DNA from: Chrysaora quinquecirrha | Lineage: Eukaryota; Cnidaria; Scyphozoa; Semaeostomeae; Pelagiidae | Length of the DNA: 64,000 nt | Assembly (NCBI GenBank): GCA_014526335.1 | Contig: JACTAT010000061.1 | Location: 597,098-661,097, forward strand | Direction of reading: 5' to 3' | In this document: in pieces, positions 1 to 11,480 of the stretch | Position numbering within the stretch: position 1 is the first letter of the stretch | Layout of the letters: every line of letters begins with the position of its first letter | Position numbers and translations under genes: made by a program | The notes under the pieces: model-generated | The model's database searches: none | Seen by the model: the letters and a program-made list of their open reading frames with translations, nothing else | What the model was told of the DNA's origin: nothing

Positions 1-139
1 TCCAACGAAAACTCCTTAACCAGGGTGAACGTAATCAATGAAATGTTTTCAAAAATTTCTCCACTTCTCCAGGCCCCCTTCCCCCGTAAAGCTCACTTTC
101 TTCACCGTCCCTGCACAAGAACCCCAATTTACTAATTTC

Positions 140-269
140 CTACGGTGTTCCCTAGCGTCTCCATTACGCCACTGCTCAGGGAATAAACGCAATACGTTTG
201 CTTATAGATGGTGGACAACAATTGGTATTCATTTGTGGCATTTGGTACTGGTACTGAGTATCATCTACG
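140..269 (+). CDS. Possible upstream exon of the Tweety gene (TM2 region)
   Basis: An open frame ends in a hydrophobic run (TIGIHLWHLVLVLSIIYG) and a GT donor after 269 (tacg|gtatgt). Its phase-1 end would complete a Gly codon, as in the IGxGFYGN end of the second Tweety membrane segment. The 960 exon needs a phase-2 predecessor, so at least one more exon would lie between. The acceptor is unclear and similarity is weak. Confidence 0.3.
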
Positions 270-767
270 GTATGTGGAGAGAACGAAGATATTTCATTTC
301 TATGTAAGTAATTGTCGGTCTTTTTGTATATTTAGTTAAAGTTGTATTGCGCTATTATGGTTTGGATTTTGCATTTGCGCTGTTGCTGAAATAGAAGAAG
401 CCTTACCTAAATTTTTGATGTGATGTTTAGGTTTTTTTGTGCACTGTTTAGGTCTTTTGATAGTTAACATCCAACTAACAGAGAGAAAAAAATTTCAGAC
501 CGCTGACCAAAGAATTGTTCTTTGACTACAAGCAAAATGGAGTATTTTCAGCAATTTGACTCGTCATTTTATCGTTAAATTTGACACCAGTTCAAAGAGA
601 AAAAGCTACCGAATATACTGCTGATGATTTTCTCCTTTAAAAACGTTTACAATGTTCATAACTTAGAATTCTAATGGAAAGCCAGTAAAATGGCGAGTAT
701 TTGAACGCGAAAAAATTTCTGTCATGTGGCTGTTGACCCCTGTTGCTTTTGTTGCTTGCGATGTTGT

Positions 768-875
768 TCTTGCTTTATTTTGAGTAGGCTGTTATTTCTA
801 GCCTTTTCAGCTAATTTAGGCCTACGACCCATAGTTTAACGTCCCTTCCGAAGGACGGGAAATGATGCGTTGATT
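768..875 (-). repeat. 3' fragment of a 5S-derived SINE
   Basis: Read on the minus strand it carries CGTCCTTCGGAAGGGACG, TTAAACTATGGG and CCTAAATTAGCTGAAAAGG, then TACTCAAAATAAAG. This closely matches the 3' half of the SINE at 50710-50980, but the 5S-like head is missing (5' truncated). It lies in a Tweety intron. Confidence 0.7.
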
Positions 876-959
876 TGCTTTGCTGTTCAATGCAGTATGG
901 CTAGTCTCTCGCAAATAGTTCTGTACAGTTCAAACTCCTAAAGATACCATTCATTTTAG

Positions 960-3900
960 CATAACAATCCAAGCCATCTTGTCACTGCTCTTCATGTTGT
1001 CCAGCATTGGTATTGAAGTTCCACTCAGCGTTGTAAGTAGAAGATTAGAAGATGCTTACTTAGTGAAATAAAACGGAAACGAATCTTTACTCGTTTGACC
1101 AGGACCTTAGCTTCATGTATTCAATATGCAGGTCGACTTTTAAAAATTAATTCGTCGTTTCTTCATATATTCGGCCAGTGATTTTACCCTAATTCCGTAT
1201 TTCCTCTAACAAGCGCCGCGCGGCGCTTATTTTGCTCAACTGTTTTTAGGTGTGGCGCTTCAAAGAGGACGGCACTAATTAGAGGAAATACGATATTTAA
1301 TGAAAACCCACTACATCAAGCATAATAACCCACCACATTACTGCCTTTCCACCTCGATACGCAAAAAATACCACCGGAGCGGTGCGCATAGATTCGCTAG
1401 CGTGAGACGGTATCCACAGCTGCTTCTCTTTTCACTCAACAAATTTTTTCTCATCATTTATCTTATGTTATCATCTTTTTTTATAAAGGGTGCTGCAGAT
1501 ATCTGTATTTATCCCAAAGCAGCCATCACACAGTACACGAAGAACCCTGTCTACAGAGGTATTTCAAGATTAAGTTTATATTTAGGACCTCATATGTTTG
1601 CTCTTAAGGGGTTTGTCTATTTTTCGTCAACATCAATGCTATTCATATCCAAATACATGATGTCTGAATTGCAAACTAAAGGAAAAACCTTTCCACAACT
1701 TGCAAACAAATAATTGACGGGAAAGTCAAAAGAAAAAAGCCAAACAGGGGAACTCTGTGGCTGTGTAACTTAGACCCCACGCAAGCTATCAAACATTGTT
1801 TGCCAAATTTTTGAAATTTGCTTTTCAAGCAAAAGGTTAACGCTTCGCCCCGTCGCATAACGCTGTTCGTCAAAAATTTTTGCTTGCATCAAGCAAGAAG
1901 TGTTTTTGAATTTTTTTAAAAAAGCGCAACGGATCCTGCTTATTTTTTATTTTGTGATGTGGCCAAACGTCCAAACGTGCTTAATAAGCTAATTTCAAAT
2001 GTTTGACAAACAAGGTTTGATCGTTTGGCCGAGGCCTTAGAAGAGATTTTTAGGCGATCTCATCATTTTGGATCTTAAGCTCAGTCGAATTGCCATTAGC
2101 TGTCTGATCATGCAGTCCAGTTTTGATTCTCATCAGCTGCGATTTTCAGCTTATAAACTGTAGAGATTTATCCTTACATGTTTGCTATTTGAGGAGTATA
2201 TACTATCTGCATGTGCAAATAAAGTGATCAGACAAGTTGTTGACCTACCTTAGTTGTTGTGCGACCTTCCTCAGATCAACACACTTTATATACTATAGAG
2301 TATTGTGCTCTTGCAATAGAAGAAAGCTTAAACTGTATTTCTATGTTATATTATAAGCCCTTTGTTTTCAGGCGTTGAAAATTACTATATTGATTGCTTC
2401 AACGGGACTGGAAATCCTCTCTTCAAGGTAATTTTTTTATTTTAACATCAATCCATTTCTTCTTGTCTGTTAAAACAAATTGCTTTTTTCTGATGACATT
2501 TATTTAGATTTTCAGCTGATAGAAAGTTCGATATGTAAAAGTTCTGTGATTATTAAAGGGTGCATTCTTTTGAAGCGAATCAAAGATTTGCTTTGCTTTT
2601 TTGATTGTACAAAGACGTGGAACCGAAGCAAAACAATAAGAACTCATTGATTCGATCTTACAAGTGAATTTCAAGTTTCCAAGAAGTATCTAGCCTATTT
2701 CCAGAAGCAGTCACAGCAAACTTTGAAAATCCACGAAATAAATCACAATTTTTAATCCAACAAATCAGAAATCTGAATGACAAAAATCTTAAAAACTTAC
2801 TTTGGCGCGAAAACCAGACTCGACCCAGTCCTAAATTATAACGCAACCTAAAGACGAACCAAGGAACAACAACGAAAAACCGAATCAATTTCAAAAGAAC
2901 ACAGAAAATTGTTTTTGCTTCCCTAAGCAATAAAAGCACCCTGGAGAACGTCTGTGCAGTACTGTGGAGGATATTCAGTACTGTGGAGGGTGTTCAGTAC
3001 TGTGGGGGGATACCATCAGTACTGTGGGGGGATACCATCAGTACATTGGAGGGTGTTCAGTACGTGTGAAGGGGATACCATCAGTACTGTGGAGGGATAC
3101 CATCAGTACAGTGGAGGGTGTTCAGTACGTGTGAAGGGGATACCGTGGAGGATATTCAGTACTGTGGAGGGTGTTCAGTACTGTGGGGGGATACCATCAG
3201 TACTGTGGGGGGGATACCATCAGTACTGTGGAGGATATTCAGTACTGTGGAGGGTGTTCAGTACTGTGGGGGGATACCATCAGTACTGTGGGGGGATACC
3301 ATCAGTACATTGGAGGGTGTTCAGTACTGTGGGGGGATACCATCAGTACAGTGGAGGGTGTTCAGTACGTGTGAAGGGGATACCATCAGTACTGTGGGGG
3401 GATACCATCAGTACTGTGGAGGATATTCAGTACTGTGGAGGGTGTTCAGTACTGTGGGGGGATACCATCAGTACTGTGGGGGGATACCATCAGTACATTG
3501 GAGGTGTTCAGTACTGTGGGGATACCATCAGTACTGTGGAGGGATACCATCAGTACAGTGGAGGGTGTTCAGTACGTGTGAAGGGGATACCATCAGTACT
3601 GTGGGGGGATACCATCAGTACTGTGGAGGATATTCAGTACTGTGGAGGATACCATCAGTACTGTGGAGGATACCATCAGTACTGTGGGGATACCATCAGT
3701 ACTGTGGGGATACCATCAGTACTGTGGAGGATATTCAGTACTGTGGGGATACCATCAGTACTGTGGAGGATATTCAGTACTGTGGAGGGATACCATCAGT
3801 ACTGTGGAGGATACCATCAGTACTGTGGGGATACCATCAGTACTGTGGAGGGTGTTCAGTACTGTGGATGGGTATCATAAGTAATGTGTTGGATACTTGT

Positions 3901-6900
3901 TTGTTTTTGCCGAAGGAAGTCTCAGTTCCAATGTTTTGGTGTAAATCTCCTATTCCTAAAACCTACGCTTTCTATGCAGCTTCGTCCTTACTTTCCTTTT
4001 TCTGCGAATTCCCCGCAATATTATCGAGCATTATAAGCAAAAGCAACTTCTTAATATCTATAACAATATCTTGTTCCATCTTGCGAAAATAATAGCAAAA
4101 TGCGTCAAATGAAAGAAATGAGCCTGAAATGCGTCAAAGTTAAGCTGTAGTGTGAATGAGTGCAATAATTTTTAGTTTGCTGACACGTTTTAAACGCATT
4201 TCCTTATCGCATTTCTAACTCCTTTTAATGCATCTTTTGTTTAGTGGGAACCAAGATTTAGGAACTATAAAACTTGAACAAAAGGAGAGGAATTAAATGT
4301 AGATTTGCTTTCTTCAGTACTGATCAAGCGCCACACAGTGATTTTATCCATCCACATCGCTAAACACCTCCACAGAACTGAAAAGATTCCCCACAATACT
4401 GATGGTATCCTCCACAGTACTGAATATCCTCCACAGTACTGATTGTATCCCCCACAGTACTGAATATCCTCCACAGTACTGATGGTATCCCCACAGTACT
4501 GATGGTATCCCCACAGTACTGATGGTATCCCTCCACAGTACTGATGGTATCCTCCACAGTACTGAATATCCTCCACAGTACTGATGGTATCCCCACAGTA
4601 CTGATGGTATCCCCTTCACCACTGAACACCCTCCACTGTACTGATGGTATCCTCCACAGTACTGATGGATCCCCACAGTACTGAACACCTCCAATGTACT
4701 GATGGTATCCCCACAGTACTGATGGTATCCCCACAGTACTGAACACCCTCCACAGTACTGAATATCCTCCACAGTACTGCACAGACGTTCTCCAGGGTGA
4801 AAAGCTGCGAAAACAATTCGCTTGATTCGGTCAGAAATAGCGAAGTAGCTTCACCAATGCAATGGAAAGAACGGTGCAATGTCGAATCAAACTTTTGCTT
4901 CGCTTCAAAGAACGCACCCAAAGAGTGACTTGAACAGGCCAGGTCTTGCATCTCTGAAACTTGAAACTTGATTCTCACTCGTTGGTTTTCTCACTGGGCC
5001 AAGTTTTTCTTGCTTTCTTGATTGAAATCTTCTCTTTTATTTCTAGAATTACAAGGATATCGTGAAAGTTCTGAATAAATCTGACAAAATACTGATTGAT
5101 CTTGAATCAGATGTATCTATCATACAATTAATGCAGAATACAAGTGTGGTATGTATGCAATACTTATTTCTGTTTTCACTTCATCTTCCCTCAAACATAG
5201 TCTAGAAAATTATATGTATATATCTTTGTGTAATGGGTTTTGGAATCTCTCCGCATCAAGACCAAAAGGCTGCTTGTTTATGGTCAAAAGAGTTCATTTT
5301 CTCTCGTACTCTTTAACTCTTCAACTACCGTAAAAGCTCTATTAAGCCCCCTCTTTTTTAGCCCCCCTCTCTATTTAGCCCCCCTTTTTTAAGTGAAAAT
5401 TTGAAATAAGCCCTCCTCTCAGTCTTAAATGTATGAAATTAAATGAAATTACGTTGTAACGTGTTTGATATCCAAAACTTGTGTCTTACAACAACTAATA
5501 ACTACTCAGTTACAACGAATGTCATGTGGTCCAAAGTTCAAACTTTCTTTTACAGTTCATTTTAAAATTTCTGTAGAATTCGTCTTGACAAGTAAAGAAC
5601 AAAATGTGCTAAATAATTTATTAAGCCCACACTCTCTTATAAGCCCCCCTCTCTAATAAGCCCCCCTCAAAAACTTCCAAAATGAAATAAGCCCCCGGGG
5701 GGCTAAATGGCGCTTTTACGGTAATTCTATTCGTCTCTCGATATATTCTGTTAGCTGACTGATATCATTTTCAATAGGAAACTAGACTTTGCTCTAGCCC
5801 TCAAGAGTTGCTTAGCATATCTAGTATTTCAGTCCCCACAGAATAACTGGTACCCCCTAGAACCTCTTATTTTTGCTCTTTTCTGGCTTTTCAATGCAAT
5901 TGACAAGTTTGCAAGTAATGAATAAAGAAAGAAAGCAATTTCACCAAAAATTTTAATAAAATCTCAGCCCTAGTTTAAAGTTGATCTGGAGAATCTTGTT
6001 CAAATTATGGATTGTAAATATATTCATAAGGTGATTTACAAGCTTTTTTCATTTTCGTATTTACACTTAGTTTCATCACTATAGTAAACCCAACAGATAT
6101 TAAGACTCAGTTGGTGTTTCTCAGATTTCTTCTAAACTTGTACACAGGTATACTTTTCAAGCTGGTTATCCACTGGACAAAACCTTCACGTGAGGAGCTT
6201 TTGAGAGTGAGATGAACAGCAAAAGACATGTCTTATTTTCATCATTCGCTGCAACAAAAATTAAAGCGAATTTCATTTCTGCGCATGCGTAGTGACGACC
6301 AAAATAATTTGCCAAGACTTATTTTATTCGCCGTAGTCTACGCTCCTCCACACCCCACCGCTCGCCCCAACTACCGCTTCATCCTTAGCAAGCAAGTAGC
6401 TGTTTAGGAAAGAGTGGGAGGATAGTAAAAAGTCCGATCCAAAATTTCGGATATATGCACAGAACCAGTGTTAAATTATCTTTGGTCATCCTCAGTTATA
6501 TTTCTCATGACAATTCTGCAACATAATTCTGATCGTTTCCTTTCATGGAACATCCTCTTCTGAATCAAAATGCTGTTTGATGGTTACACTGACAGTTACA
6601 CCTCTTAAAACAAATTTATTATTTTTAGAAATACAAAGAAGGAGTCAATGCAGTATGTTACACTGTCCTGTAAGTACTATTAACGATCACCTAAAAAGAC
6701 GAAAAGTACGACAGTTGTACAATTTTGCTTTCCTAGGATTCCTTTGTTTACAGCATACATTAGATGTGCCCTCTCTATTACTCCCTCTCTGTTCCTCCTC
6801 TGACAATTATTTTCTTGTTCCTTTTAGAGATGGACTTGGTCTTCTGATAATAGCTGCGATGATAATTTCAGTGTTTCTCATTTGTAAATTGGTCTGCATC

Positions 6901-9900
6901 ACTCCTCTTTGGAAATCAATGGCGAAACTAAGGTCTGTAAAAAAAAGGTACATCATTTGTCGTCCTTGGACAGCTTTTTCTATCTTAACGTTCCTCATTC
7001 TGGTCAAAATTTGAAACCCTACCTACAATCCTCGTCAAAAGGGTTGAGAATTTCTTCCCAAATAGAACTAATTTGATTAAGAAAGGGAATATTTTTAAGT
7101 ACTGAATGGTTGGACAGTCTCCCACTGAGCGAAAATAGTGCTTTTGTCCCACTGGCCTATGTAAAAAAAGGGCCCCTTAACTCTTCGGCGACGAGAAAAT
7201 ACAGGTGTTTACTGGAAAGTCTTTGTTAATTGTTCTCTGCTTTTCGTTTCCAGGTCAATTCTACGGAGAACTACTCTGGGTGGAGTGCATTTAGTAACAG
7301 GAAGTTACAGCGGACCGCCAGGAGGGTATGTTCTTCGTACTGGGGACTATTTGAATGTATTGATTTATCTGTTTAATAATCTTGTCTCGTTAAATGTTGT
7401 GCTTTAGGCAGAAAAGAAAGCAAACCCCGGGGGGTAGTTCATTGTTCAAAAGACTAGACGTGCCGCCCAGTTTTTGTATAGAAAAACAACGAAATTTTTA
7501 CCCATTTGTACCAATATCTCAAATATTTGAACCCAATTTAACGTCTGAGGCAACTCTAGATGCGGCGAAAAGGCATTTGCGCTGAAAACTAAAACGCACA
7601 TTTTATCAGCCTTTTCAAGACAATGCATGTCTAAAAGTTTTTATATATTTTACTACCCATGAGTAGAGATTCTTTACGGAAAACCAACCCATATGTAGGG
7701 AAATTGGCGCTGAAAAAGTTACCCATTTGGGCGGCACGTCTAGTATAATGAACAATGGAAGTACCCCCCCCCGGGAAGCAAACACCTGCAGATCTCTGGA
7801 TTCTTTCTGTAATGAAAATCAAATAGTCTGATCGAGCAAAATGGCTCTAAACCGCACTTTACGCTTTTTTTATAAGGAACCACTTTATAAGGAACCTACA
7901 TGTAGGAGGCCCGGAAATTTAAAGAACTTATACTACTAGAGAGAAAATCAAAAAAGAACTCTCCATATCACTGCAAAGGATCAAGAATTACAAAGCCGGT
8001 CCAATTCATTTGCAGTCGAAAATTGCATGTACGTTACGCGTGAATCAAATGTTTCCTTCAACAGTCTCAAGCTTTGTCTACATGTACATCAATGTATCTC
8101 TGTATAGTAAACATGAAACTGAATGTGCAGTTAAATTATGGAACTATAAAGGAACTTTTGGAACTACGATTGTCTCAAAAGAGGTCCAAAAATAAGGAAC
8201 TTTAAGAACTAGGGCTTGAGCTAGGTTCTTTTAACAAAGAAGCAGTAGAATCGGAACGCGTTTACACTGGCCTTCCGTCACTGAAATATTTGATAATGCC
8301 CTGTTAATATGAAATATATTCAAATCTAAATAGAGCTATAGAGTTTGAGAAGCGAAAAATTGAAACTGTCGACCAAAGCCGGTTTTTCACTAGGCTGATT
8401 TTTAGGACTGCGCATACAGCGAAACGATTATTGTGTTTAAAAATTTGACGCTTTATGAAAAGCTTTAAGGGGTTGATTGGTCGGCGCCCTCGGATGCGGG
8501 AGAAACTCGAAGTCCACCGGATTTTGAAAAATGCACGTAGCGGAGCGACTAGTGGCGACCATTGTTAGAAATAAACAACAGCCGCTTCACTGCGCACAGA
8601 TAAATCCGCCCAGTGGTATACAGTATTTACTCTCCATGTCACACATCCCATCATGCAACCTCGTCCACAGTCTCCAAATCGAATTTCCTCGAATCTCAAC
8701 CATCAAATCGATTTGGACCCTGGTACCGGTCGCAAAAACTAGGCCAAATTTGCCAATATATTGTAGGTTCCGAAAGCAGATGTTCTTAGCAAGGTAATGC
8801 AAATAATTTCATTGATTACTATCAGGAAAGATACAATATCGCATGTAGCATGATATTTTAAGTTTTTCACTTTGCTTTCGGCCTATTTTGGAGTGAAATA
8901 ATGATGAAACTGTGACGTCACTTAAAACTTCTATTGTTTGAACAGCCAATCAAATTGCAAATAGACAAGGCTGAGACCAGGGTCGAATATGGACAGCGGA
9001 GTTTCACGTAGAGGACTATTCACCCTGGGGAGGAGGTTGCCCATCATGTTCCTAGAGTTATTTTAGCTCGGTGAAATTCTCATTGGCTTTCTGTTCACGC
9101 AGTCCAGGTTCGAATCCCATTAATTGTGATATGCCTACCATGGAGAATTCCATCCTAGTGTTCACCATTCACGAAAAAGATTTTCTTGTTTTTAGTTCAG
9201 AGAATTTCCCTGATTCTTCATGGGATACCTCTCTCGATGCTTCATATAAATCAATTGATGAAGATCAACGAGATACCCAAAGAGCAGGTCGTTATGACAC
9301 TTCTGAAACTGTCCCACTTGTTCTTCGACGTGGTCAAGAAAGACCACCATCTGTAAGTGCATTTAAAATAGAATTACCTCATAATTTACCTCATTATATA
9401 GTCGTATACCTTATATACCCATACTCGCTGATGCTCTTAAAAATATCGTAAAGCATTGATTAAAGAAGGCATCTAATGCGATGGAGCTGCTTAAGTAATG
9501 GCCGTAGGGGTGCAGTAGTTTGGATCAACTTCCTTATTGCTTTCATGCATAGCAGTTATGTCGCAGTTACAGTAAACCGAGTAAAATGGACACTTTTGAA
9601 TTTTCTATAGCTCAGTTTTAATTCGTTGTGGCATAACCTCGACGCACGAACCAGACCTGCACTAGAAATCAGTGAACCGCTGAAGCATAATCTCAGTTAG
9701 ACTGGCATTTGGCACATAGAAACGTTTGCTCGCATCAAACTCGGGCACGAGGGTGTTATTGAAACTGGCATGTACTGAGCTATGAGACAAGATAGCGTAA
9801 GGAAATACCTATAGGCACATTAGCGGGCTTTTTACCGTGCTTTTTCTACCTCTTTTATTTTATCGTGGTTCTACTTTTTTCTAGTACCATGCTGTCCACG

Positions 9901-9968
9901 GTGACACTGAATTTTGTCAGTCGAAGAAGACAGAAAAAGACACCAAACTGATGAATCGGCAACATAAG
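960..9968 (+). CDS. TTYH-like: Tweety-family (TTYH) membrane protein, 3' part, nine exons
   Basis: Exons read at 960-1032, 1489-1558, 2372-2427, 5047-5148, 6629-6669, 6828-6932, 7254-7325, 9196-9352 and 9885-9968. All have AG/GT borders and successive phases match (0,1,0,0,2,2,2,0). Family signs in order: a hydrophobic segment ending SIGIEVPLSV, then GAADICIYP (Tweety SDFC-x-x-P region), then ENYYIDCFNGTGNP (family Y-x-x-C and NPF/L), then an extracellular stretch with N-glycosylation sites NGT, NKS and NTS. YKEGVNAVCYTVLDGL leads into a membrane segment (LLIIAAMIISVFLICKLV) and a cytoplasmic tail with VPLVLRR and PPSY. Tweety proteins are plasma-membrane proteins linked to volume- or calcium-dependent anion currents; structures question the pore, so transport here is family knowledge only. 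The 5' exons lie upstream or are unresolved, and the last coding exon after 9968 was not found. Family assignment is confident; exon ends are moderately so. Confidence 0.85.
1196..1292. repeat. 97-bp miniature inverted-repeat element with GC palindrome
   Basis: Perfect 14-bp terminal inverted repeats, CGTATTTCCTCTAA at 1196-1209 and its complement at 1279-1292, enclose an 18-bp perfect palindrome (AAGCGCCGCGCGGCGCTT, 1211-1228) that stands out in AT-rich intron sequence. Confidence 0.7.
1769..2040. repeat. MITE family A (CCAAACGATCAAACATTG ends), diverged copy
   Basis: The ends are related to AGGCCCTGGCCAAACGATC and its complement. The interior has repeated CAAGCAAAA/TTGCTTG motifs shared with copies at 13091, 14780, 18989 and 45855. 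It lies in the Tweety intron after the 1489-1558 exon. Confidence 0.65.
2954..3875 (+). repeat. Minisatellite array, plus orientation, CAGTACTG core
   Basis: About 0.9 kb of tandem units of roughly 20-22 bp. The main forms are GGATACCATCAGTACTGTGG, GGATATTCAGTACTGTGGA and GGTGTTCAGTACTGTGGAG, plus a variant with GTACGTGTGAAGG. Each full unit contains the 8-bp palindrome CAGTACTG. Mixed unit types recur in higher-order blocks of about 200 bp. Long ORFs over it (308 and 324 codons) are repeat translations, not genes. It lies in a Tweety intron. Confidence 0.95.
3876..4377. other. Unique spacer between the inverted minisatellite arms
   Basis: AT-rich sequence with no splice-compatible exon of the Tweety gene and no repeated unit beyond its edges. 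It could be the loop or cargo of a foldback element; no convincing coding potential was seen. Confidence 0.5.
4378..4779 (-). repeat. Minisatellite array, inverted partner
   Basis: The same unit family as the array at 2954-3875 but reverse complemented (CCACAGTACTGATGGTATCC and variants). The flank beyond it (cagacgttctccaggg, 4783-4798) is the reverse complement of the flank just before the first array (2938-2953). The two arrays are therefore arms of one inverted structure with a roughly 500-bp unique centre. Confidence 0.93.
5326..5723. repeat. MITE with TACCGTAAAAGC ends, AGCCCCCC-rich
   Basis: Left end TACCGTAAAAGCTCTATTAA and right end complementary (GGCGCTTTTACGGTA), enclosing blocks of AGCCCCCCTCT near both ends. 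TA at each border fits a TA target duplication. A related fragment rich in GGGCGGCTTA lies at 49440-49640. Located in a Tweety intron. Confidence 0.7.
7425..7775. repeat. Palindromic MITE with CCCCGGGGGGTA ends
   Basis: Left end CCCCGGGGGGTAGTTCATTG followed by AGACTAGACGTGCCGCCCA. The right end is the reverse complement (TGGGCGGCACGTCTAGTATA ... GTACCCCCCCCCGGG). Small open frames here overlap on both strands as mirror images and are not genes. Confidence 0.75.
7862..8245. repeat. MITE family B (TTTTTTTATAAGGAACC ends)
   Basis: Starts CTTTTTTTATAAGGAACCAC and has internal CTACATGTAG and CCGGAAATTTAAAGAACTTA. It ends near GAGCTAGGTTCTTTTAAC. A fuller copy is at 62468-62862 and a shortened one at 10685-10960. 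Confidence 0.7.
8640..9040 (+). repeat. Dispersed repeat C, copy 1
   Basis: About 400 bp recurring in inverted orientation at 38220-38690. Shared blocks include CAAATCGATTTGG, TTCCGAAAGCAGAT, GATACAATATC, TGTGACGTCACTTA, TGTTTGAACAGCCAATCAAA and CAGGGTCGAATATGGACAGC. Copies are perhaps 80-85% alike by eye. It may be part of a larger transposon, since one copy abuts the SOCS-box gene. Confidence 0.75.
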
Positions 9969-10684
9969 GTACCCCATTCTTTTGAATTACGCAAATTTCA
10001 CACACACAGTACTATTTATTAGCCACATAGATGCTCAATTTAGTTGGTTAGATTTTTGGTCTAAATGGCTGAGGCTAATTATTTTTTCTGCGAAATCGCA
10101 GGCCTAGGTATCTAGAATAATAGGGCAAATTGTTAGCCTAGCCTGCGGACCCGACCTGGCGTACGCTTATTAGGCTAGTCTGCTAGATTTGTCACACCAG
10201 ACTTAATTTACATTGGGGCATTGTTGTTTTAGAGAGAAATATTACTATTTACAGTGTTGAATTTGAATTTTAAATAATTTCCAATTTTGTAAAATTTCTT
10301 ATGGTTTATTTCTATCTAATAGCCCAAAGAATTAATTGAAGATAGAGCATTAATTTAATTTAATGTTTATAAAATGAAATGAATGAAATTATCAGTTACA
10401 ATATTTTGAAGACTTTAGAGACTTTACATAGCAACATTGACACTGTGTACTTTATAGCTATTTTCGGCTATGTTTTGATTTCCATAATTAGGTTTTGAAG
10501 TAATTTTGTAAATTTTTGTATTGCAAATTTTCGTAAAACCAAAATCGAAAACTTGCTTCTCCGTACTTTCTGTATTTTATTATTTTCTTGTCAAAGATCT
10601 GATTAGCATGATTCACAGCCCACTATTTCCCCTCATGCAGGTTTAGTGGACTCAAATTAGGGTAAAATCTGATTTCTTCCTCGT

Positions 10685-10960
10685 TTTTTTATAAAAAACC
10701 ACTTTATAAGGAACCTACATGTAGAAGACCGAAAATTTAAAGAAAGATAAAATCGCTAACGAACATTGTATCAACTGTGATATATTTGTATCACTGCAAA
10801 CAATCAAGAATTTTGAAACCAGTTCCATCACATACAACAAGTGTCCCTTTATAACAGTCATGCAACTAAATAAGCAGTTAAAATTAAGGAATTATTAAAG
10901 GAGTTTTTGACCAAAAATATATCAAATGATAACTTTCCTATTTCTCGATTCCCAGTCCTG
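10685..10960. repeat. MITE family B, shortened copy
   Basis: Contains TTTTTTATAAAAAACCACTT, AAGGAACCTACATGTAGAAG and AAAATTTAAAGAA, matching the family-B copies at 7862 and 62468. The right end is decayed. The rest of 9970-11390 shows no exon I can support; the terminal Tweety exon and 3' UTR should lie here. Confidence 0.55.
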
Positions 10961-11394
10961 GAAAAGTTTTTAGTTTTTACTATCCCAGTACTACAGTTTC
11001 TCATACTTTGATTCCGCAGAAAAATCAAGCGAAATCGTAGTTTATTCCAAACCACCAGAAGAGGAAATTCCCTGTAAGATCCCAAAAACTTCTAGTTTTT
11101 ATGAAGAGATGAAGAAATTTTTGGTTTCCTCTCCTCGCCATTTTTTGAGACAAGAAAAAGTCTGTAAATCTTCCTAAAGTTGAGTGCCATTTCAATCTTT
11201 GATTTCAGGCTAAACTTGCTATATTTGTAAAATTTTCAATAATTTTCGTCAATTAATTCAAGCAATCAGTGAAAGTCGAAAGCTATCCCCAATTTTTCTT
11301 TTCCCCGATCTTTTATTTAAGCTTTCCGATTTCAATTCAACTTTCTAAAACTCAAGAAAATATTTCTGCATGAAACCCACCATAAACTCAAATG

Positions 11395-11480
11395 CTGATT
11401 GGATAATTTTCTCTCATCAGTGGCTTGAGTCACTTGCCCTGATTGGTCAGTTTCTTGAGGCTCGTGCTTTGATTGGCTAG
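11395..11480 (+). promoter_or_regulatory. Cluster of three CCAAT boxes upstream of the zinc-finger gene
   Basis: ATTGG (inverse CCAAT) occurs at 11398, 11442 and 11472, each preceded by TG, 200-280 bp before the ATG at 11677. Clustered CCAAT motifs are typical of NF-Y promoters. No TATA box was seen. The position supports 11677 as the first coding exon; the function is inferred. Confidence 0.5.

Noticed and set aside
1300..1713. 137-codon plus-strand ORF
   Set aside because: It contains the true Tweety exon 1489-1558 in frame, but the rest crosses intron sequence with good splice borders; only the exon is kept.
2954..3875. CRISPR-like array
   Set aside because: Adjacent tandem units without unique spacers, in a eukaryotic intron; it is a minisatellite.
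2954..4092. 308- and 324-codon ORFs over the CAGTACTG arrays
   Set aside because: Overlapping open frames on both strands come from tandem repeats inside a Tweety intron; there is no unique coding sequence.
9060..9130. tRNA gene (B-box-like GGTTCGAATCC at about 9106, TAGCTCGGTG upstream)
   Set aside because: No acceptor or anticodon stem pairs. At most a decayed tRNA-derived fragment; the Tweety intron continues through it.
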